Part shown: in pieces, positions 12,329 through 24,221 of the stretch | How the letters are laid out: every line of letters starts with the position of its first letter | Numbering within the stretch: the first letter of the stretch is position 1 | Source of the DNA: Lamellibrachia columna | Taxonomy: Eukaryota; Annelida; Polychaeta; Sabellida; Siboglinidae | Direction of reading: 5' to 3' | DNA length: 64,000 nt | NCBI GenBank assembly: GCA_963662155.1 | Contig: OY759270.1 | Coordinates: 51,274,803 to 51,338,802 of the forward strand | Notes under the pieces: model-generated | What the model saw: the letters and a program-made list of their open reading frames with translations, nothing else | Told to the model about the DNA's origin: nothing | Databases searched by the model: none | Position numbers and translations under genes: made by a program

Positions 12329-12561
12329 TCCGCTGACGACACCATTTCCGTAAGACAAGATTAGCTGAACCTAAACAGTATAAAACGCCTTTTATATTTT
12401 ATATTTATTGTAAAAACTATCTTTTAATATATCTTTTCCCGTAAATACCGATACAAAATTATGAATGTTATTATATAATGTTTTATTTGTTTCACCGATG
12501 CAACATTCGTAATCTTGAGCTGTTGTGTGTTGTTTTCTTTCTTCAATGTTCTGATTGCGTC

Positions 12562-12652
12562 ATGGAAGTATCATGTAACTGTAATTTATGTTCATTGCAG
12601 AGCGCACGTTTATTCCTGCTGTTGGTGGCGGCGATCGTGATATGTAGATACG
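12562..12652 (+). CDS. Cysteine-rich surface protein: signal-peptide exon
   Basis: From the ATG at 12562 the frame gives a short polar head and then the hydrophobic run RLFLLLVAAIVI, a signal peptide. It ends at a GT donor (GGTAAGTT, intron from 12653) after one base of a codon (phase 1). All downstream modules are also phase 1, which supports this being exon 1. Alternative: TTCATTGCAG at 12591-12600 looks like a good acceptor, so the exon could begin at 12601 with the Met in an upstream exon. Confidence 0.55.
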
Positions 12653-12831
12653 GTAAGTTAGTACTGTGAGATGGAGGTACGTATTTACTGCAGAACTGCA
12701 GAAGCTGTAAGTTGTAGTCGACTCTCTGGAACCGAGTGCGTTGTAGCTGTTATCGGTGTAGTGATCTGGAGTTACGTAAATGTAAGCTTGCTGAAATTAT
12801 GATATTACTTAAGTAGTCTCATTTAAGAAAC

Positions 12832-13120
12832 ATAATAGAACTAGAGGACACGAAGTAACGTTAGTGAAGGATCAGTGTAGATTGGAGTAGTACTCGTTCT
12901 CACAGAGGACAATAAACAAATGGAATATATTATCTACAGCGTGAGCAAATGCTAGCAAAGTGAACATGTTTGGAAACTAAACTAACAACTATCTCAGAAG
13001 GGCGGGTTACGCATAAAAGAACTATTGTTGGACTCTCGATAAATCAATGATTCCTCGTCCACTTGCCATCTGAGCCTTTGCCTTGGACGGCGATCTCGCT
13101 AAAACCTGTTCAATCTTTTC
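12832..13120 (+). mobile_element. LINE family A 3' remnant (old)
   Basis: Matches the last part of family A ORF2 and its 3' UTR: AGAACTAGAGGACACGAAGT, GATCAGTGTAGATTGG and CTCACAGAGGACAATAAAC, then TTGTTGGACTCTCGATAA and CCACTTGCCATCTGAGCC. Many substitutions and small gaps make it much older than the copies at 32 and 40 kb. Confidence 0.85.
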
Positions 13121-13349
13121 TATGGCGACACATAATGTTATGTTGACTCCACTTTTTGAATCGGGTGTTTGTTGTCATTTGTTTATGCTCGTGCATCTAT
13201 GCGTGCGTGCGAACGCGAGAATTTGTATTACAAATGTATATACCAAAGTGAAAATATACTGTTGATCAAACTTTCGGATCTAAACTTTCAATCGAGCTTA
13301 CATGTTTCAGTTTGATGGCGTATTGAGCAACATTGTAAGTGCTTTACCC

Positions 13350-13545
13350 TTCACCCTGTGGCAAACCTGTTCATTCAAACGACATCTCGACTTCTTTGGA
13401 AACACTCCTTTATAAAACTGAGTGAACTGTGGCAAACTGACAGAAATTGCCAAAATTTTCGAAACGGCAGCAAGAGGATTCGAAGCCGGGTTCTCTCGAT
13501 TGAAAATCCGGCGTTCTAACCGCTGCGCCACGGCGCCCCACCAAC
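13350..13545 (-). mobile_element. tRNA-derived SINE
   Basis: The minus strand begins with a tRNA-like head. TGGCGCAGCGG matches the pol III A box, and GCTTCGAATCC differs by one base from the B box; they are spaced as in a tRNA. A non-tRNA tail of about 120 bases follows. The tail and imperfect stems argue against a functional tRNA gene. Confidence 0.75.
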
Positions 13546-14124
13546 TGGATAATATTTGGGAGTAAATCAAATACATTTTTATACATACGTTAATTGTTTG
13601 AGGTCGGAATAAATCCGTATCCCATATATTCCATCGAATACTGGCGGTATTTCGTCATCGATGACATTATGAGCTGAATAATAGCAGGATTTTATAATAA
13701 TTGTTTATTAAGTAAAAACGAGTCGACGTCATGATTGAGTAAACAACTGCCGTAGTAGTACGTGTATGTAAATCCATATTATATAGGCTTGCAGCTCAGC
13801 TGTAATAAACCACGTTTGAGCAACTTGTTTGTTCGAATCAAGTCATTTTAATACGCATGATCAACAATAATCCAACACAGCTCCGGCGCCTCCTGAAAAC
13901 CATGTAACGCCCATGTAAAACAACAAACAAGATCCCCCCCTGGCCACAACAATCGTCCCACTTTATGAACCACTGCTTTAAATAGGAAAACTACATCTGC
14001 CTGCTGCAACTATCTCCACCACTATTCTTATATTCATAATATGTGGGTACGATACGATATGTGGGTATTTTATACAATCATTGTACATAACCCAATCCAT
14101 GTGTAAGTTGATTATATTATGCAG

Positions 14125-14235
14125 TGAAGAAGATCGGTGAATGGTGCTTAGGTGTCATGGACAAATGTGAACCAGGCAGTGAGTGCAGTGAGCATCACAT
14201 GGTGTGTGTGCGTGTGAATACACAGTCCACTCCTC
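14125..14235 (+). CDS. Cysteine-rich surface protein: module exon 2
   Basis: Acceptor ATTATGCAG (to 14124) and donor C|GTGAGT (from 14236) bound 36 whole codons in phase 1-1. The peptide starts KKIGEWCLG and contains Cys at positions 7, 14, 20 and 27. The IGE-x-C start matches the opening of the module at 17131, so these are paralogous extracellular modules. The Cys pattern is less complete than in the other modules, so this one may be diverged. An (AT)n array starts 46 bases downstream, inside the intron. Confidence 0.6.
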
Positions 14236-14279
14236 GTGAGTATACAAAATGACATTCGTAAAATCACTGTATCGTTATA

Positions 14280-14391
<112 letters not shown>

Positions 14392-14699
14392 TCATATTAT
14401 TTTGTATTGATTTTTTATTACGTGGAATTTGAGGCACCTTTAAACATTCCTATAAAATTATCCGCACAAAAAAAACCGTAAAAAGGGAAATTCATGTTTA
14501 GTTTACCTTTGTTCAAAAGGAACACAAATCAACTGTACAAGAGGGACATTCAGAAACGTAAATGGAAAGTCATGCACTGGTGGCCACGTTACTGTGACAA
14601 AATCTGACTTATAACACAGCTAATAAAGCCCCATGCATTCAAGGAATACAATACACGCCATAAACCTCCTTCATTTTGCCAGTATAATTTCTGTTTTAG

Positions 14700-14726
14700 G
14701 CATCCCCACCATAGATCCTTCTGCAG
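14700..14726 (+). CDS. Possible linker micro-exon of the cysteine-rich gene
   Basis: TTTCTGTTTTAG precedes 27 bases encoding IPTIDPSA in phase 1-1, followed by GGTAAACT. The phase fits the flanking exons and the composition (Pro/Ser/Thr) fits a linker. With only 27 bases this could be chance. Confidence 0.3.
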
Positions 14727-14729
14727 GTA

Positions 14730-16259
14730 AACTGCTACCTTGATTTTGCATACCTTTATAAATCGACAATACGAACACCCGGGAACGCAACATATAGCAA
14801 AAGTAAATTACCAGTGACGAAAGCAAAGACAATAAACGCCTGTAGTAGTATTTATTATGTTAACATTCTAACATTCTATTTTTATCGTACTTTCACAAAA
14901 CACTGTCACATTATGGTAAACAATAGGTCATGTTCTTCTGTCGGCAGTGTTCTATTGGCAGTTTATTGTGGCCACAATGTTCGCACATTTCGATTTGTTG
15001 CTCTGGTCCCATCACAGGTCAGTTTCGTGTGGCATGTAATACAGTGGATGTGGTACAGCTCTGATTAAGCGTCGTCTTTGCTCCCCAGAATCGTCTTAAT
15101 GCTAGTTTTAGGTTTAAGAATATTCCACGGGCCTTGTTCAAACGGGTTTTGACATCAACAATAATTATATGCACCATATCTTCGAACTATGTACATGGTC
15201 AAGTGAAGGTGTGGTTTTCCAGTTCTGAATGATCCCTATGTACTCCACACTTTCTCATAATGTATGAGAAAGAAGGACCACATCGAATTAGAAGTCTTTA
15301 TGGAAATAAACGTCCTTTACATTCTGTTGCTCCTTCATAACCCAGTATATGACACTTTGAAATGTTGATAAGTTTGTAGAAAGTCAACCAATCTGTGTTC
15401 CATGTTGTAGTTGTTTGTATCCTCTGCGTCACGTTGTGGACATACGACGTCGAACAGGAAACAATAGCCACTTGCAACAATGTCTTTCATTCAAGGATAT
15501 CTTATTTTTAGTAAAAGATATAGGTCTTCTGAACATCTACGTTTGTCATAACAGTATTGAGCACGTGATCATTCTGGGTTTTTTTCGTATTGGATGAGAT
15601 GTTATCGCTGCATATTCTTTTGAATATATTTACATTTAAAGGTGAAATATAATGTTTTTCATCGGATTAGTTATTGGTCTGTCACATTCCCGTTTTATAC
15701 AATTCCTGATGGTTATGGTGTTCATTGTTAAATTAGATTAACGTTGAAATATAAAAAGAGAATTGATTAATTTAATTATACGAAACCCCCAACTAACTTC
15801 GTATCTGGTAACTAAAAATGAAAAACATACCATATGAAGCTGCGAACACCTACATTGTTATGCTTTCTGTGCATACAGTGCATAAGTGTGTAATTAATGT
15901 AATAACAGTAACATCCATGTGTGACACTTGCATCGAGATCCACACGAAATGCACCTAAACAATGAATCTAACAACGTTTTCTCAAAAGTGATCTTAGTTC
16001 AAATTCACGCAAATGCTTCGAGCACAAGCTAGGGAGGATTACTGTGAACATTGTGTTAGGGTAAGTCTAAGAACTGTTCGCTGGTTCACAGTTCAATCGT
16101 AACGGCTTAGTGAGGAGTGACGTTTTAGCAAACCCCTTATTGTAGGCGTTAATGTAGGACAACGTTTGGCGTTATTATGTGAAAGCTACGACCTTTAGTA
16201 TGATTTATCCACATATCATCACACATGCTATCAGCTATGAACGCCGTGTTATGTTGTAG
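14730..16259. other. Predicted intron; nothing else seen
   Basis: AT-rich DNA between candidate exons. Open frames are short and lack motifs. Confidence 0.5.
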
Positions 16260-16403
16260 CGGCCCCCTACGAACCCTGTGCAAGCAACTCTGACTGTGAC
16301 TACGACGGTGGCGTATGCTTGAAGTCCGACTCGTGTAAACTCGCGTTCTGCTTATGCGACGTCGGCTTAGAAGTGTCATACAGGAGGAGGGCGTGTGCGA
16401 AAC
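16260..16403 (+). CDS. Cysteine-rich surface protein: EB/EGF-like module exon
   Basis: Acceptor TATGTTGTAG and donor C|GTAAGTG bound 47 whole codons in phase 1-1. Seven cysteines are spaced C-x5-C-x6-C-x5-C-x4-C-x-C-x12-C, from EPCASNSDCD to RRACAK. The x4-C-x-C-x12 ending is shared with the modules at 17131 and 48863 and resembles EB modules or EGF-like domains of invertebrate secreted and membrane proteins. It is read as an extracellular disulfide-rich unit; ligand unknown. Confidence 0.75.
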
Positions 16404-17130
16404 GTAAGTGCCATAACACATTACAACAGCCGTAATTAGACACTTAGAATGTGTTCCCTTGTGGAAGGCTTGTAACCTATATTTTTGTGTTTAAGTTATG
16501 CTGATTAACTGAGTTTTTCTGAGAGATTGGGTACGCATGAAATGTATTGTAACATTCCCTCTGGGCATATTGTTAAACTTTAGCACATTAAGCATTTAAT
16601 TGTTCATTTGCTAACCGCAGGAAATATCTGAGGTCCCGTTAGCACTCGCAGTTTGGATAGAACAAAAATCCATGCCGTTTTTGTACAACTAGCCAAGGTC
16701 GCACACATTAAACACAACATGGACTCATTACGTTTGTATACTGTTGTGTTACACCTTGTCCCAATGATAAAACATATGGAATTTACCCGACTGGCAGTTA
16801 CAACTTGCCACGTATCTGGGTAAATTGCAACACTAGGAGAGCTCATAAAACTTTTCAGTGCACACATGTGTAATGTATTAGGAATTTTAAATGATGCGTG
16901 TGCTAACTCGGGGAAATATTTGCGATCATATTGGCATTTACAATATTGATCAGATTACAATCAGTACCGTAATCTGGAAATATGTTATTTTACAACTAGC
17001 CCCAGTCTCCTCAAACTTCGTTAACATTATTATATCTTGTAAATATGACTTTCATTTGAAAAGCAGTTTCATTTGGACATGCAGCAAACCAACTTACAAA
17101 CTTGCGTTGCAAGATGTTTATGCCCTGCAG

Positions 17131-17259
17131 CGATAAAGATCGGTGAGCCGTGCGTACCCCATGACGAGTGCAGTGGACATATGTCAAAGTGCAAGAACAA
17201 TGTCTGCTCTTGTGAATACTATGGGCCAATACCATCTGACGACAAGACTCAGTGCTATC
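17131..17259 (+). CDS. Cysteine-rich surface protein: EB/EGF-like module exon
   Basis: Acceptor TGCCCTGCAG and donor C|GTGAGTAC bound 42 whole codons in phase 1-1. Six cysteines are spaced C-x5-C-x6-C-x4-C-x-C-x13-C, from IGEPCVPHDEC to KTQCY. This is the clearest EB-type module on the plus strand. No matching module is found between here and 21017, although the inverted copy has one at 48863-49006. Confidence 0.8.
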
Positions 17260-17745
17260 GTGAGTACTAAACAATACACTATAGACCCTTCCCATTATAC
17301 CGCCACGCTACCTGGTGTATTATAATGAAACGTAAAGATTCGGGTACAGGCCTGTACATGTTGTCGGAGTTACCCGAATCTTTAAATTCCATTATCATTC
17401 ACCATGCTTTGATTGGAAGGGTCCATTGTACCGCGATCATTCCATTATCTTATCATATAAAACAGATAGAAAAGACATGTAATGAAAACCTAAGTAAATT
17501 ATCCAGCTGTTTCTAAGCCTCAAATCTTACAATTCTGTTTTATCTTTCCGGTAATATATCCATATCCTGTTTAATGCGATAAGATAAGAGCAGCTTTAAA
17601 TTAAACGCCAAGGTCACAACTTAATTGTTTAGAATTATCTGTGCTATGTGTTTGTCTTCAATGCTGAAGAGATTGTGGCGGTTAAGTTTATAATTGACCC
17701 GATATCAATATCGGAGTAAAGAACACTATCATTATTTGATTATTT

Positions 17746-17748
<3 letters not shown>

Positions 17749-17826
<78 letters not shown>
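17749..17826. repeat. (AT)n microsatellite
   Basis: Pure alternating A/T for about 78 bases. Confidence 0.97.
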
Positions 17827-17829
<3 letters not shown>

Positions 17830-18865
17830 CTATATAGTGAGTTATGATAACACTGTGCACTTCAATATAATATTTTCTTTGTAAGGCTATGATATTTAAA
17901 TTATCATTGTCATTTAACATGGACACCAATTTGTTACATACAAAAGTGTACTTCTGTTGAATCAATATAATCCATTGGGAGGCAGATCAAACAAGCAAAG
18001 TTTTATTGGAACTATATTATAAGAGTGTAGCCAACAACTATGAAAAAATATATGGGTATGTAGCAAAGGACTGGCACGAGACAAGACTAGTAAAACAAAG
18101 GTAACGGTCGTTGCAGCTGGTGTCCTTGAGAATAACGACCTTTGTCGGTTCCGGCTAGAAGTGAATTCACCACTGTTCCTGTTTATTTTTCTTTTGTGTG
18201 TTGTCATCCTTTCGATAAAATTTATTCAAATGAATCTGATGGGATATTATTTAATATAATTTCATTTCTATTTTTTACGGTGTCCTGAACTTCATTAGTT
18301 TAACATTTTCATTGCAAATCTTCATGTAAATTAACGATGACTTGATTTTAAGAAGTTCTTTGTGATAAATAAACTAACAACACAAATTATTCCGTGAATG
18401 TCAGTGCTTACACTTATCGAGTGCAGTGAAATTTGGTGTAACAAACGTTACACTTCGTGCTTAAATCATCGAAAATCGAACACATTTTCAGGAGTGCTGC
18501 ACAGTACCGAAAAAATATTCTGATATTTGTAAATATTCTCAATATGTATTTTTTTCGTGAAAATAAAATTATGTTAAATGCTGACAATGGGCGAGCATCG
18601 GTGAAGTTTTCGATCCACGGTGCGCGTTCGCTCATGAATATCCGAATTATATCAGTGTATGGGGATTACCAATACAATGTCGACATCGCAAATTTTAATA
18701 TTTATAATACGTATTGGAAACTTACTGATTAATAGTTTATATGTTGCAACGGAGACATTTGCATCATGGTTTGAGATGGCGTTCAGGCGTTGTGTGGTCG
18801 AAGTGACATTTTATGTCAACTGCCTTGACCTGACCTCTGTCAATATTTGGCAGACTTCGTTCACT

Positions 18866-19247
<382 letters not shown>

Positions 19248-19399
19248 AAATAGCGGATGCATCGATTTCACAAAGCGTATATAAATATAATCACGAAGTG
19301 GCCTGCGATTGGTTTATATTAATAGATTTGGCCTGGCGACAAGGCGCAGTTTAAGAAATGTCGCTGACGGTGGAGCGCCACTAGCAGCGGGGGTTTCGC

Positions 19400-19590
19400 A
19401 AAAAACATTAACGAAAATATATCGCGAAGTAAACAGAAGTAACAAAGTACAAAGTCGCGTTACGTTAGATAACACTACTTCGTTACAAGTAAAAGTATTT
19501 AATCAAAATTATACTTCGTTACATGCAAATTACTTGAAATAACTACTCAAATATTTTAACGAAGTACTCTTACTTCGTTACATGTCAACC
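19400..19590. repeat. Degenerate ACTTCGTTAC motif array
   Basis: ACTTCGTTAC or its reverse complement recurs imperfectly at least five times (for example near 19478, 19512 and 19570), mixed with AAGTA words. There is no fixed period. Such sub-terminal motif clusters are found at ends of some DNA transposons; no transposase is attached here. Confidence 0.5.
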
Positions 19591-20039
19591 CTGCCGTGGC
19601 GGTTAGCCATCATTAACGACTGCCGGAAACTATTGAATTCAAAGCAGCTGGAGTGCTGTATCTTAGTATGCTATTTGGAACAATGGTTTCTATATTTTGA
19701 AGGGAGTGGACCCCAATTAAATTAAGATTTTCAATATTTCCACTGATTCATTCTCGATAAATAAACGTGTGTTTTATTGGTTGTCGTGTCATTCTACCCG
19801 ATGTGGCTGTATCGCGATATGTAACGTATCGTGTATTTTCCGGATTTTCCTTCACCTAGATCACTGTCTCCAGAGACGTAAGAACTTGATATGGCCTTGG
19901 TTTGAAATCAGAGTTGTCCTTCTCCTACACCAACCGCCTGCCAAGGCTGATGAGTTTGATCTACCCAGTTTCGAAATCGGCGTTGTCCTTTTCCTAGATG
20001 CCTCGCCTGTTAGCCTGGAGCCGTAGGGTGCATCATTAC

Positions 20040-21016
20040 CGGGGTACCACGAGGAGGTTATATTGAGAGAGCTTGCAGCAGCAGCTGAAAGCGAGAACGT
20101 GAAGCGTTTGAACTACAAATTACTCACCACATTGCAGCACCAGAAGCACCACACATAACTGTATTTCCACCCACCACACATAACTGTATTTCCACCCACC
20201 TGCGGCTGTGGTGACGACAAGGTTTACATCACAACGACTTTGTTTGGTGTATCATCCGGAAGTTGCCTGCCCAAAAACCGTTAGTTGACTTCCACTAATA
20301 AAGACTGAGGAATGATGGTGTGCCGTAGACCAATGCAGAAATATAGATATAATAGTTTTAAAAGGTTAATGTCTTCGGATTAGTACGTGCGTGCGTGCCG
20401 CGTACCTGTGGATAGCGCCAGAAACATCCTCTCCAGGCCATGTGTGTATGTTAGTGTTAAGTCTGTAGGAAATACATCAACTTTTCGACGTAAAATAAAA
20501 ATCCACCTGTTTAAACTTGCTTTTCCTCCACAGCTCCCCAGCGTACCAATCCAACTGTTTACAATTGGAACTCCTGAACCCCTTTTGTTTTGGTGCTCTG
20601 CCGAGCTTGGGTCTCCCGAGGATTTTAGCACAAAAGAGGCATTTTATATTATTATTATTGTTATTATTATATGTAAAGCCTTGCCCTCTGGAGTCAGCTT
20701 AATACAACGGCATTTGAAATGGTATTGGGGAAACCGGGGCTAGTTGTAACACAGGTATGTTGTAACTGACGTATGACAGACGACACTACTAACAAAGTCA
20801 AGTGTTCAGTGTTCAGTTCAACGAAAACCGTACTGTATTTTGTTTCTCTATGAAACAAACAATATGGCTGATACCAGATAACACGAAAAAGTGATATTGA
20901 CCTGTAGTTCGTAAATTGTGTATTGTCAATATTCTTAAATATTGGGATGATGTTGTCAATGCGAGATGTCATTTCAATTTTTATTTGTTTAAGCATTTGT
21001 CATATCTTCATTGCAG
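20040..21016. other. No exon seen; the place where the partner copy has a module exon
   Basis: Aligning flanks with the inverted copy puts the missing counterpart of the 48863-49006 exon at about 20230-20340. No cysteine-rich frame is present there. A short tandem (CCACACATAACTGTATTTCC twice, 20151-20195) and an (ATT)n patch near 20645-20670 are present. Confidence 0.5.
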
Positions 21017-21135
21017 TAACACGGAAAATGCGAACGAGATGTGTGACCATTTCAGCCGTTATGATCCCTGCCATTTCAACAACTTGACTTGCCTCTTTTG
21101 TCCGGAATCAGCAGTCATCTTCAAATGTTTCTCAT
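21017..21135 (+). pseudogene. Cysteine-rich exon with one-base deletion
   Basis: Acceptor CTTCATTGCAG and donor T|GTAAGC are intact, but the exon is 119 bases. Its paralogue at 48198-48317 is 120 bases and phase 1-1. The loss lies near 21025-21035. In the conserved frame it encodes C-DHFSRYDP-C-HFNNLT-C-LF-C-PESAVIFK-C. With this deletion the plus-strand gene cannot be read through in one frame unless the exon is skipped, so this locus is either a pseudogene or contains an error. Confidence 0.7.
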
Positions 21136-21350
21136 GTAAGCATTAAATAAGTTGATTTTCGAGCTACCTGTTTTGTCTCTATGGACGATTGTCGTGATTT
21201 CAATAAGCTCTGAAAGTATTGAATTGAATATCAAATAAGGTGGTGGAATACGTCTCTGGTTTGGTATTGTATATTTGACATATTGTTAAGCAGGATCCTT
21301 TGGAGTATACATTCTACGTAATACGTTTTCCACAAAGAGAACTTTCAAAA

Positions 21351-21442
21351 TGGACGACACCACGCTGTTGTATCAATACAATGACGACACCACGCTGTTG
21401 TATCAACACAATGACGACACCACGCTGTTGTATCAATAAAAT
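21351..21442 (+). repeat. 30-bp tandem repeat, 3 copies
   Basis: The unit contains CGACACCACGCTGTTGTATC. Three copies in a row with few differences. Confidence 0.95.
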
Positions 21443-21880
21443 GACACACCTGTTGCAACTAACGATTCACATTCAATTAACTGGGTTTTCATCTAGTACC
21501 GACAGACCAACCGAAGACTGGTTATAGCCAATACTCTGCCGTAGCGAGCTCACGAAAACTAAGGATTCCGACGGAATCACACAATCATATAAATCTGACG
21601 GTTCAACGCTACCGAAACTAAACCTGGGATTGGAATCCCACTAAATTCGCATCAAGGAAACCATAAAATAAGAGAATATTAATTATATTGACTTCAACTT
21701 TGGTTTCAGTCATGAATTGGTTCAGCAGATAGGTGTGGTGAATACAGATGGTGCCATTAGATAAGTAGGATGAAAGTGAGGCAGAAAAGTGAAAAGTGAA
21801 ACTCCAATCATATAAGCGGACTATTATTTTTTGTATTGATCATAACTGTTCATAACACATTGTAGTAATTCTTGTTTCAG

Positions 21881-21916
21881 CCAACTTCACAAGTACCACT
21901 ACTACGGACCACTCGG
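21881..21916 (+). CDS. Thr-rich stalk exon
   Basis: Acceptor CTTGTTTCAG and donor G|GTAAGT bound 36 bases in phase 1-1, encoding NFTSTTTTDHS plus a split Gly. Contains one N-glycosylation sequon (NFT) and a Ser/Thr cluster suited to O-glycosylation, as in membrane-proximal stalks. Orthologous exons lie at 39424-39459 and 47276-47377, where the minus-strand copy is expanded to 102 bases. Confidence 0.65.
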
Positions 21917-22029
21917 GTAAGTTGTTTATTTGTCTACAAATCATAACAAATCTGACCATTTCCATCTGACCACATTACAGCCTCGTCCTCGTTGGACAAT
22001 TAAAATGCAACGTTAAATAATGTTGCTAC

Positions 22030-22110
22030 CCAGACCACCACCGCCACTATCAACGCCCAGACCACCACCGCCACTATCAACGCCACTACTCCGAACCGCT
22101 CGGATAAGTT
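22030..22110 (+). repeat. Duplicated, decayed stalk exon
   Basis: Contains two copies of a 30-base ACCACCACCGCCACTATCAA unit, like the expanded stalk exon at 47276. The acceptor is missing and the donor reads GATAAG instead of GTAAG. Flanking GTCTACAAATCATAACAA repeats the sequence after the first stalk exon, so exon and intron were tandemly duplicated. A further acceptor-like relic lies at 22470-22490. Confidence 0.6.
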
Positions 22111-22840
22111 GCTTATCTGTCTACAAATCATAACAAGTCTGACCAATGCCATATGACCATATTACAGCCTCGTCCTCTTGGGACAATTGAAATGCAACGT
22201 TAACTAATTTTGCTAATTACCCGTAATTACATTAATGCTATATCGTATCTAGTTCCCGAACACTAGGGATTCCAACGGAATCACACAATCATATAAATCT
22301 GACGGTTTATCGATTCCGAACCAAAATCTGGCATTGGAATCCTACTAAATTCGCAGCATGGAAAACGATTTCCAACTTGTAGAACGATATAACATGAAAC
22401 TGAAAATCCAAACGTATAAGTTGTCACTTATTGTTCGTATTGATCATAACCGTCCATAACCCATTCTTGTTTCAGCTAACTTCACTCGTGGGACAATTAA
22501 AATGCAAAGTTAAATAATGTTGATAATTACCCGTAATTACACTCAAACTATTCAAAAACATTAGTAAACATCTACTTTAGGAGGTCAATATCGCCAATCA
22601 CAACAGTGGCTTACAAAAGATGATTAATTATTCGAACACTGCGAGTGTTCAACAACTGTCACTGACGTAAGCCCATCTCATTTGATAAAATGTTGTAGAA
22701 AATTCCCTTCACGCTTACGTTTACAAAAATCGGGCCATTGTTTGGTGACATATTTTATTGACGTGTACGAAAAAAAAAATGTCTGGTAGTGACATAGTGG
22801 ACATTGCATTACCCGTAATTGAATATGCGTTCTGTTTCAG

Positions 22841-22920
22841 GCGCCAATCAAGTGTCGATGATCGCGTTGGCTGTTGGCTGTCTGTTCGTGTTCGCAACTC
22901 TAGTTGTTACGTTGTACTGA
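22841..22920 (+). CDS. C-terminal hydrophobic-tail exon, copy A
   Basis: Acceptor TTCTGTTTCAG, then 26 codons ending in TGA. The peptide is ANQVS followed by MIALAVGCLFVFATLVV and TLY-stop. The hydrophobic segment runs to the C-terminus with no cytoplasmic tail and follows a Ser/Gly/Ala/Asn-containing junction. This fits a GPI-anchor signal, or a single-pass membrane anchor without a tail. Phase 1 entry matches the stalk exon. The sequence is preserved in five copies in this window. Confidence 0.75.
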
Positions 22921-23872
22921 GCAGACGCAGTGGTACAACGAAACCCGATGACAGCTGATAATAGTCGGGGAGACACAAACGAAGACAAAGATGGACAAAG
23001 ACGAAGAGAGAAGAACGTAAAGAAGACAGACTCAAGTTGCCGAGTCTCTATCACTGTGTTATGCTTGGTTTTTACTAACAAAGTAGGTTAATATCTGAAT
23101 AATTTATATAATAACATTGCACTAAATAGTTGCATGGCAATTGTGTGTAAGGGTAGCGGTGCCACGTTAACTGTTCACCGTTCTTTCGCACTTATTGCGC
23201 ACTAATATTTACCGTTTAAATGTTGACCGATGTCTCTACAACGGCATTTAGTAGGACATGAAGGGCTATTATCTAGAGCTTACATACTGGCGATAAGCCT
23301 TGCAGCTAGTATTGCTTTGAAACGAAATGTATCATCAATGTGGCCTCAAACAGGGGGCACTTGTGTTGCACTACACCCTGCACTACTATCCTTCATAATA
23401 TTAAACATTATTTTATCTGCTGGTCGCAAATTCACTACTTAGCTGCAGTTTTCATGTGCTTCCATTACATTACAGCTTTATTTCGCATTGCTTAAAATAT
23501 AATTACATTTGAAGCCATATACGTTTGTACTAGTATGTACTAATTCTAATAGTTTGATTACCCATTTTGTTACGTCATTTCCAAGTAATATCCATAGCAA
23601 CCAAATATACACGTCTTGGTAGACCAGTATACATGGTCGATACACTATGCTAACATATTAATCTGAATTATCTACCATTATTTGAATTATAAGTTGCGCC
23701 GATTGTTGCGATTATCTCTGCGTATACGATAGCACATGATGCAATCAGTTTAATTTCACTTGATGTATTTGCAAATATGTGCTTATTAAACTAATTTTGC
23801 CTTTATAAATGTGTTAATTTACTGGTTTTCTCAAAGCACACAACGCGCGTATATGTAAGGATGAAAATCAAG

Positions 23873-24183
23873 TAGTAATGTGCTCGTGAGTGCAAGGATC
23901 GGAGTGTCGTGTGCTGCCACCACGCGGTTAAGTTTACATAGTCCCTCATTAATCATCCCAAAACTCCCCGACAGTGGCGCCACTCGGCATATCGCCGCTG
24001 CCACTGTCACGCCACCCCACCCCCACCCCTACCCAGCCCGTAGTTGCAGGTCGATGATATAGCGATGGGCTACACAACATTCGGCACAACAGCAGAAATC
24101 AACCGTGGCCTGATCCCTCATGTGTAGCGTATCCACATCCCCCCAACAGTGGCGCCACCCAGCATATCAATACTGCAAAAACT
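23873..24183 (+). repeat. Dispersed repeat R23, copy 1 (TGGCGCCA family)
   Basis: Shares TGCTGCCACCACGCGGTTAA, CATTAATCATCCCAAAACTC and CGACAGTGGCGCCACTC with 36595-36729 and 55499-55633. A second part, GGCTACACAACATTCGGCAC to CCCCCCAACAGTGGCGCCAC (24066-24160), is shared with 36786-36870. Non-coding; the class is unknown but the ends are palindromic. Confidence 0.8.
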
Positions 24184-24221
24184 TCATTATCAATTGAAAC
24201 GTGAGGCCGACATATTCGACG

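Larger units (their letters stand above)
19633..23855 (+). repeat. Segmental duplication A (inverted partner at 45850-49595)
   Basis: Sequence here recurs in inverted orientation from 49595 down to 45850, in the same order: GGAACAATGGTTTCTATATT, the CCTGCCAAGGCTGATGAGTT region, GTACGTGCGTGCGTGC, a cysteine exon, the Thr-rich stalk exon and the hydrophobic-tail exon. Homology stops near GGATGAAAATC (about 23855), the same point where the copy at 43080 stops. Divergence is visibly greater than between the two arms at 39-47 kb. Confidence 0.8.

Noticed and set aside
13466..13540. Functional tRNA gene
   Set aside because: A and B boxes are present, but stem pairing is imperfect and a SINE-like tail follows.
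24201..24221. Upstream start of the capsid-like frame at GTG 24201
   Set aside because: A eukaryotic or viral gene would use the first ATG at 24222; the extra codons come from open flank.
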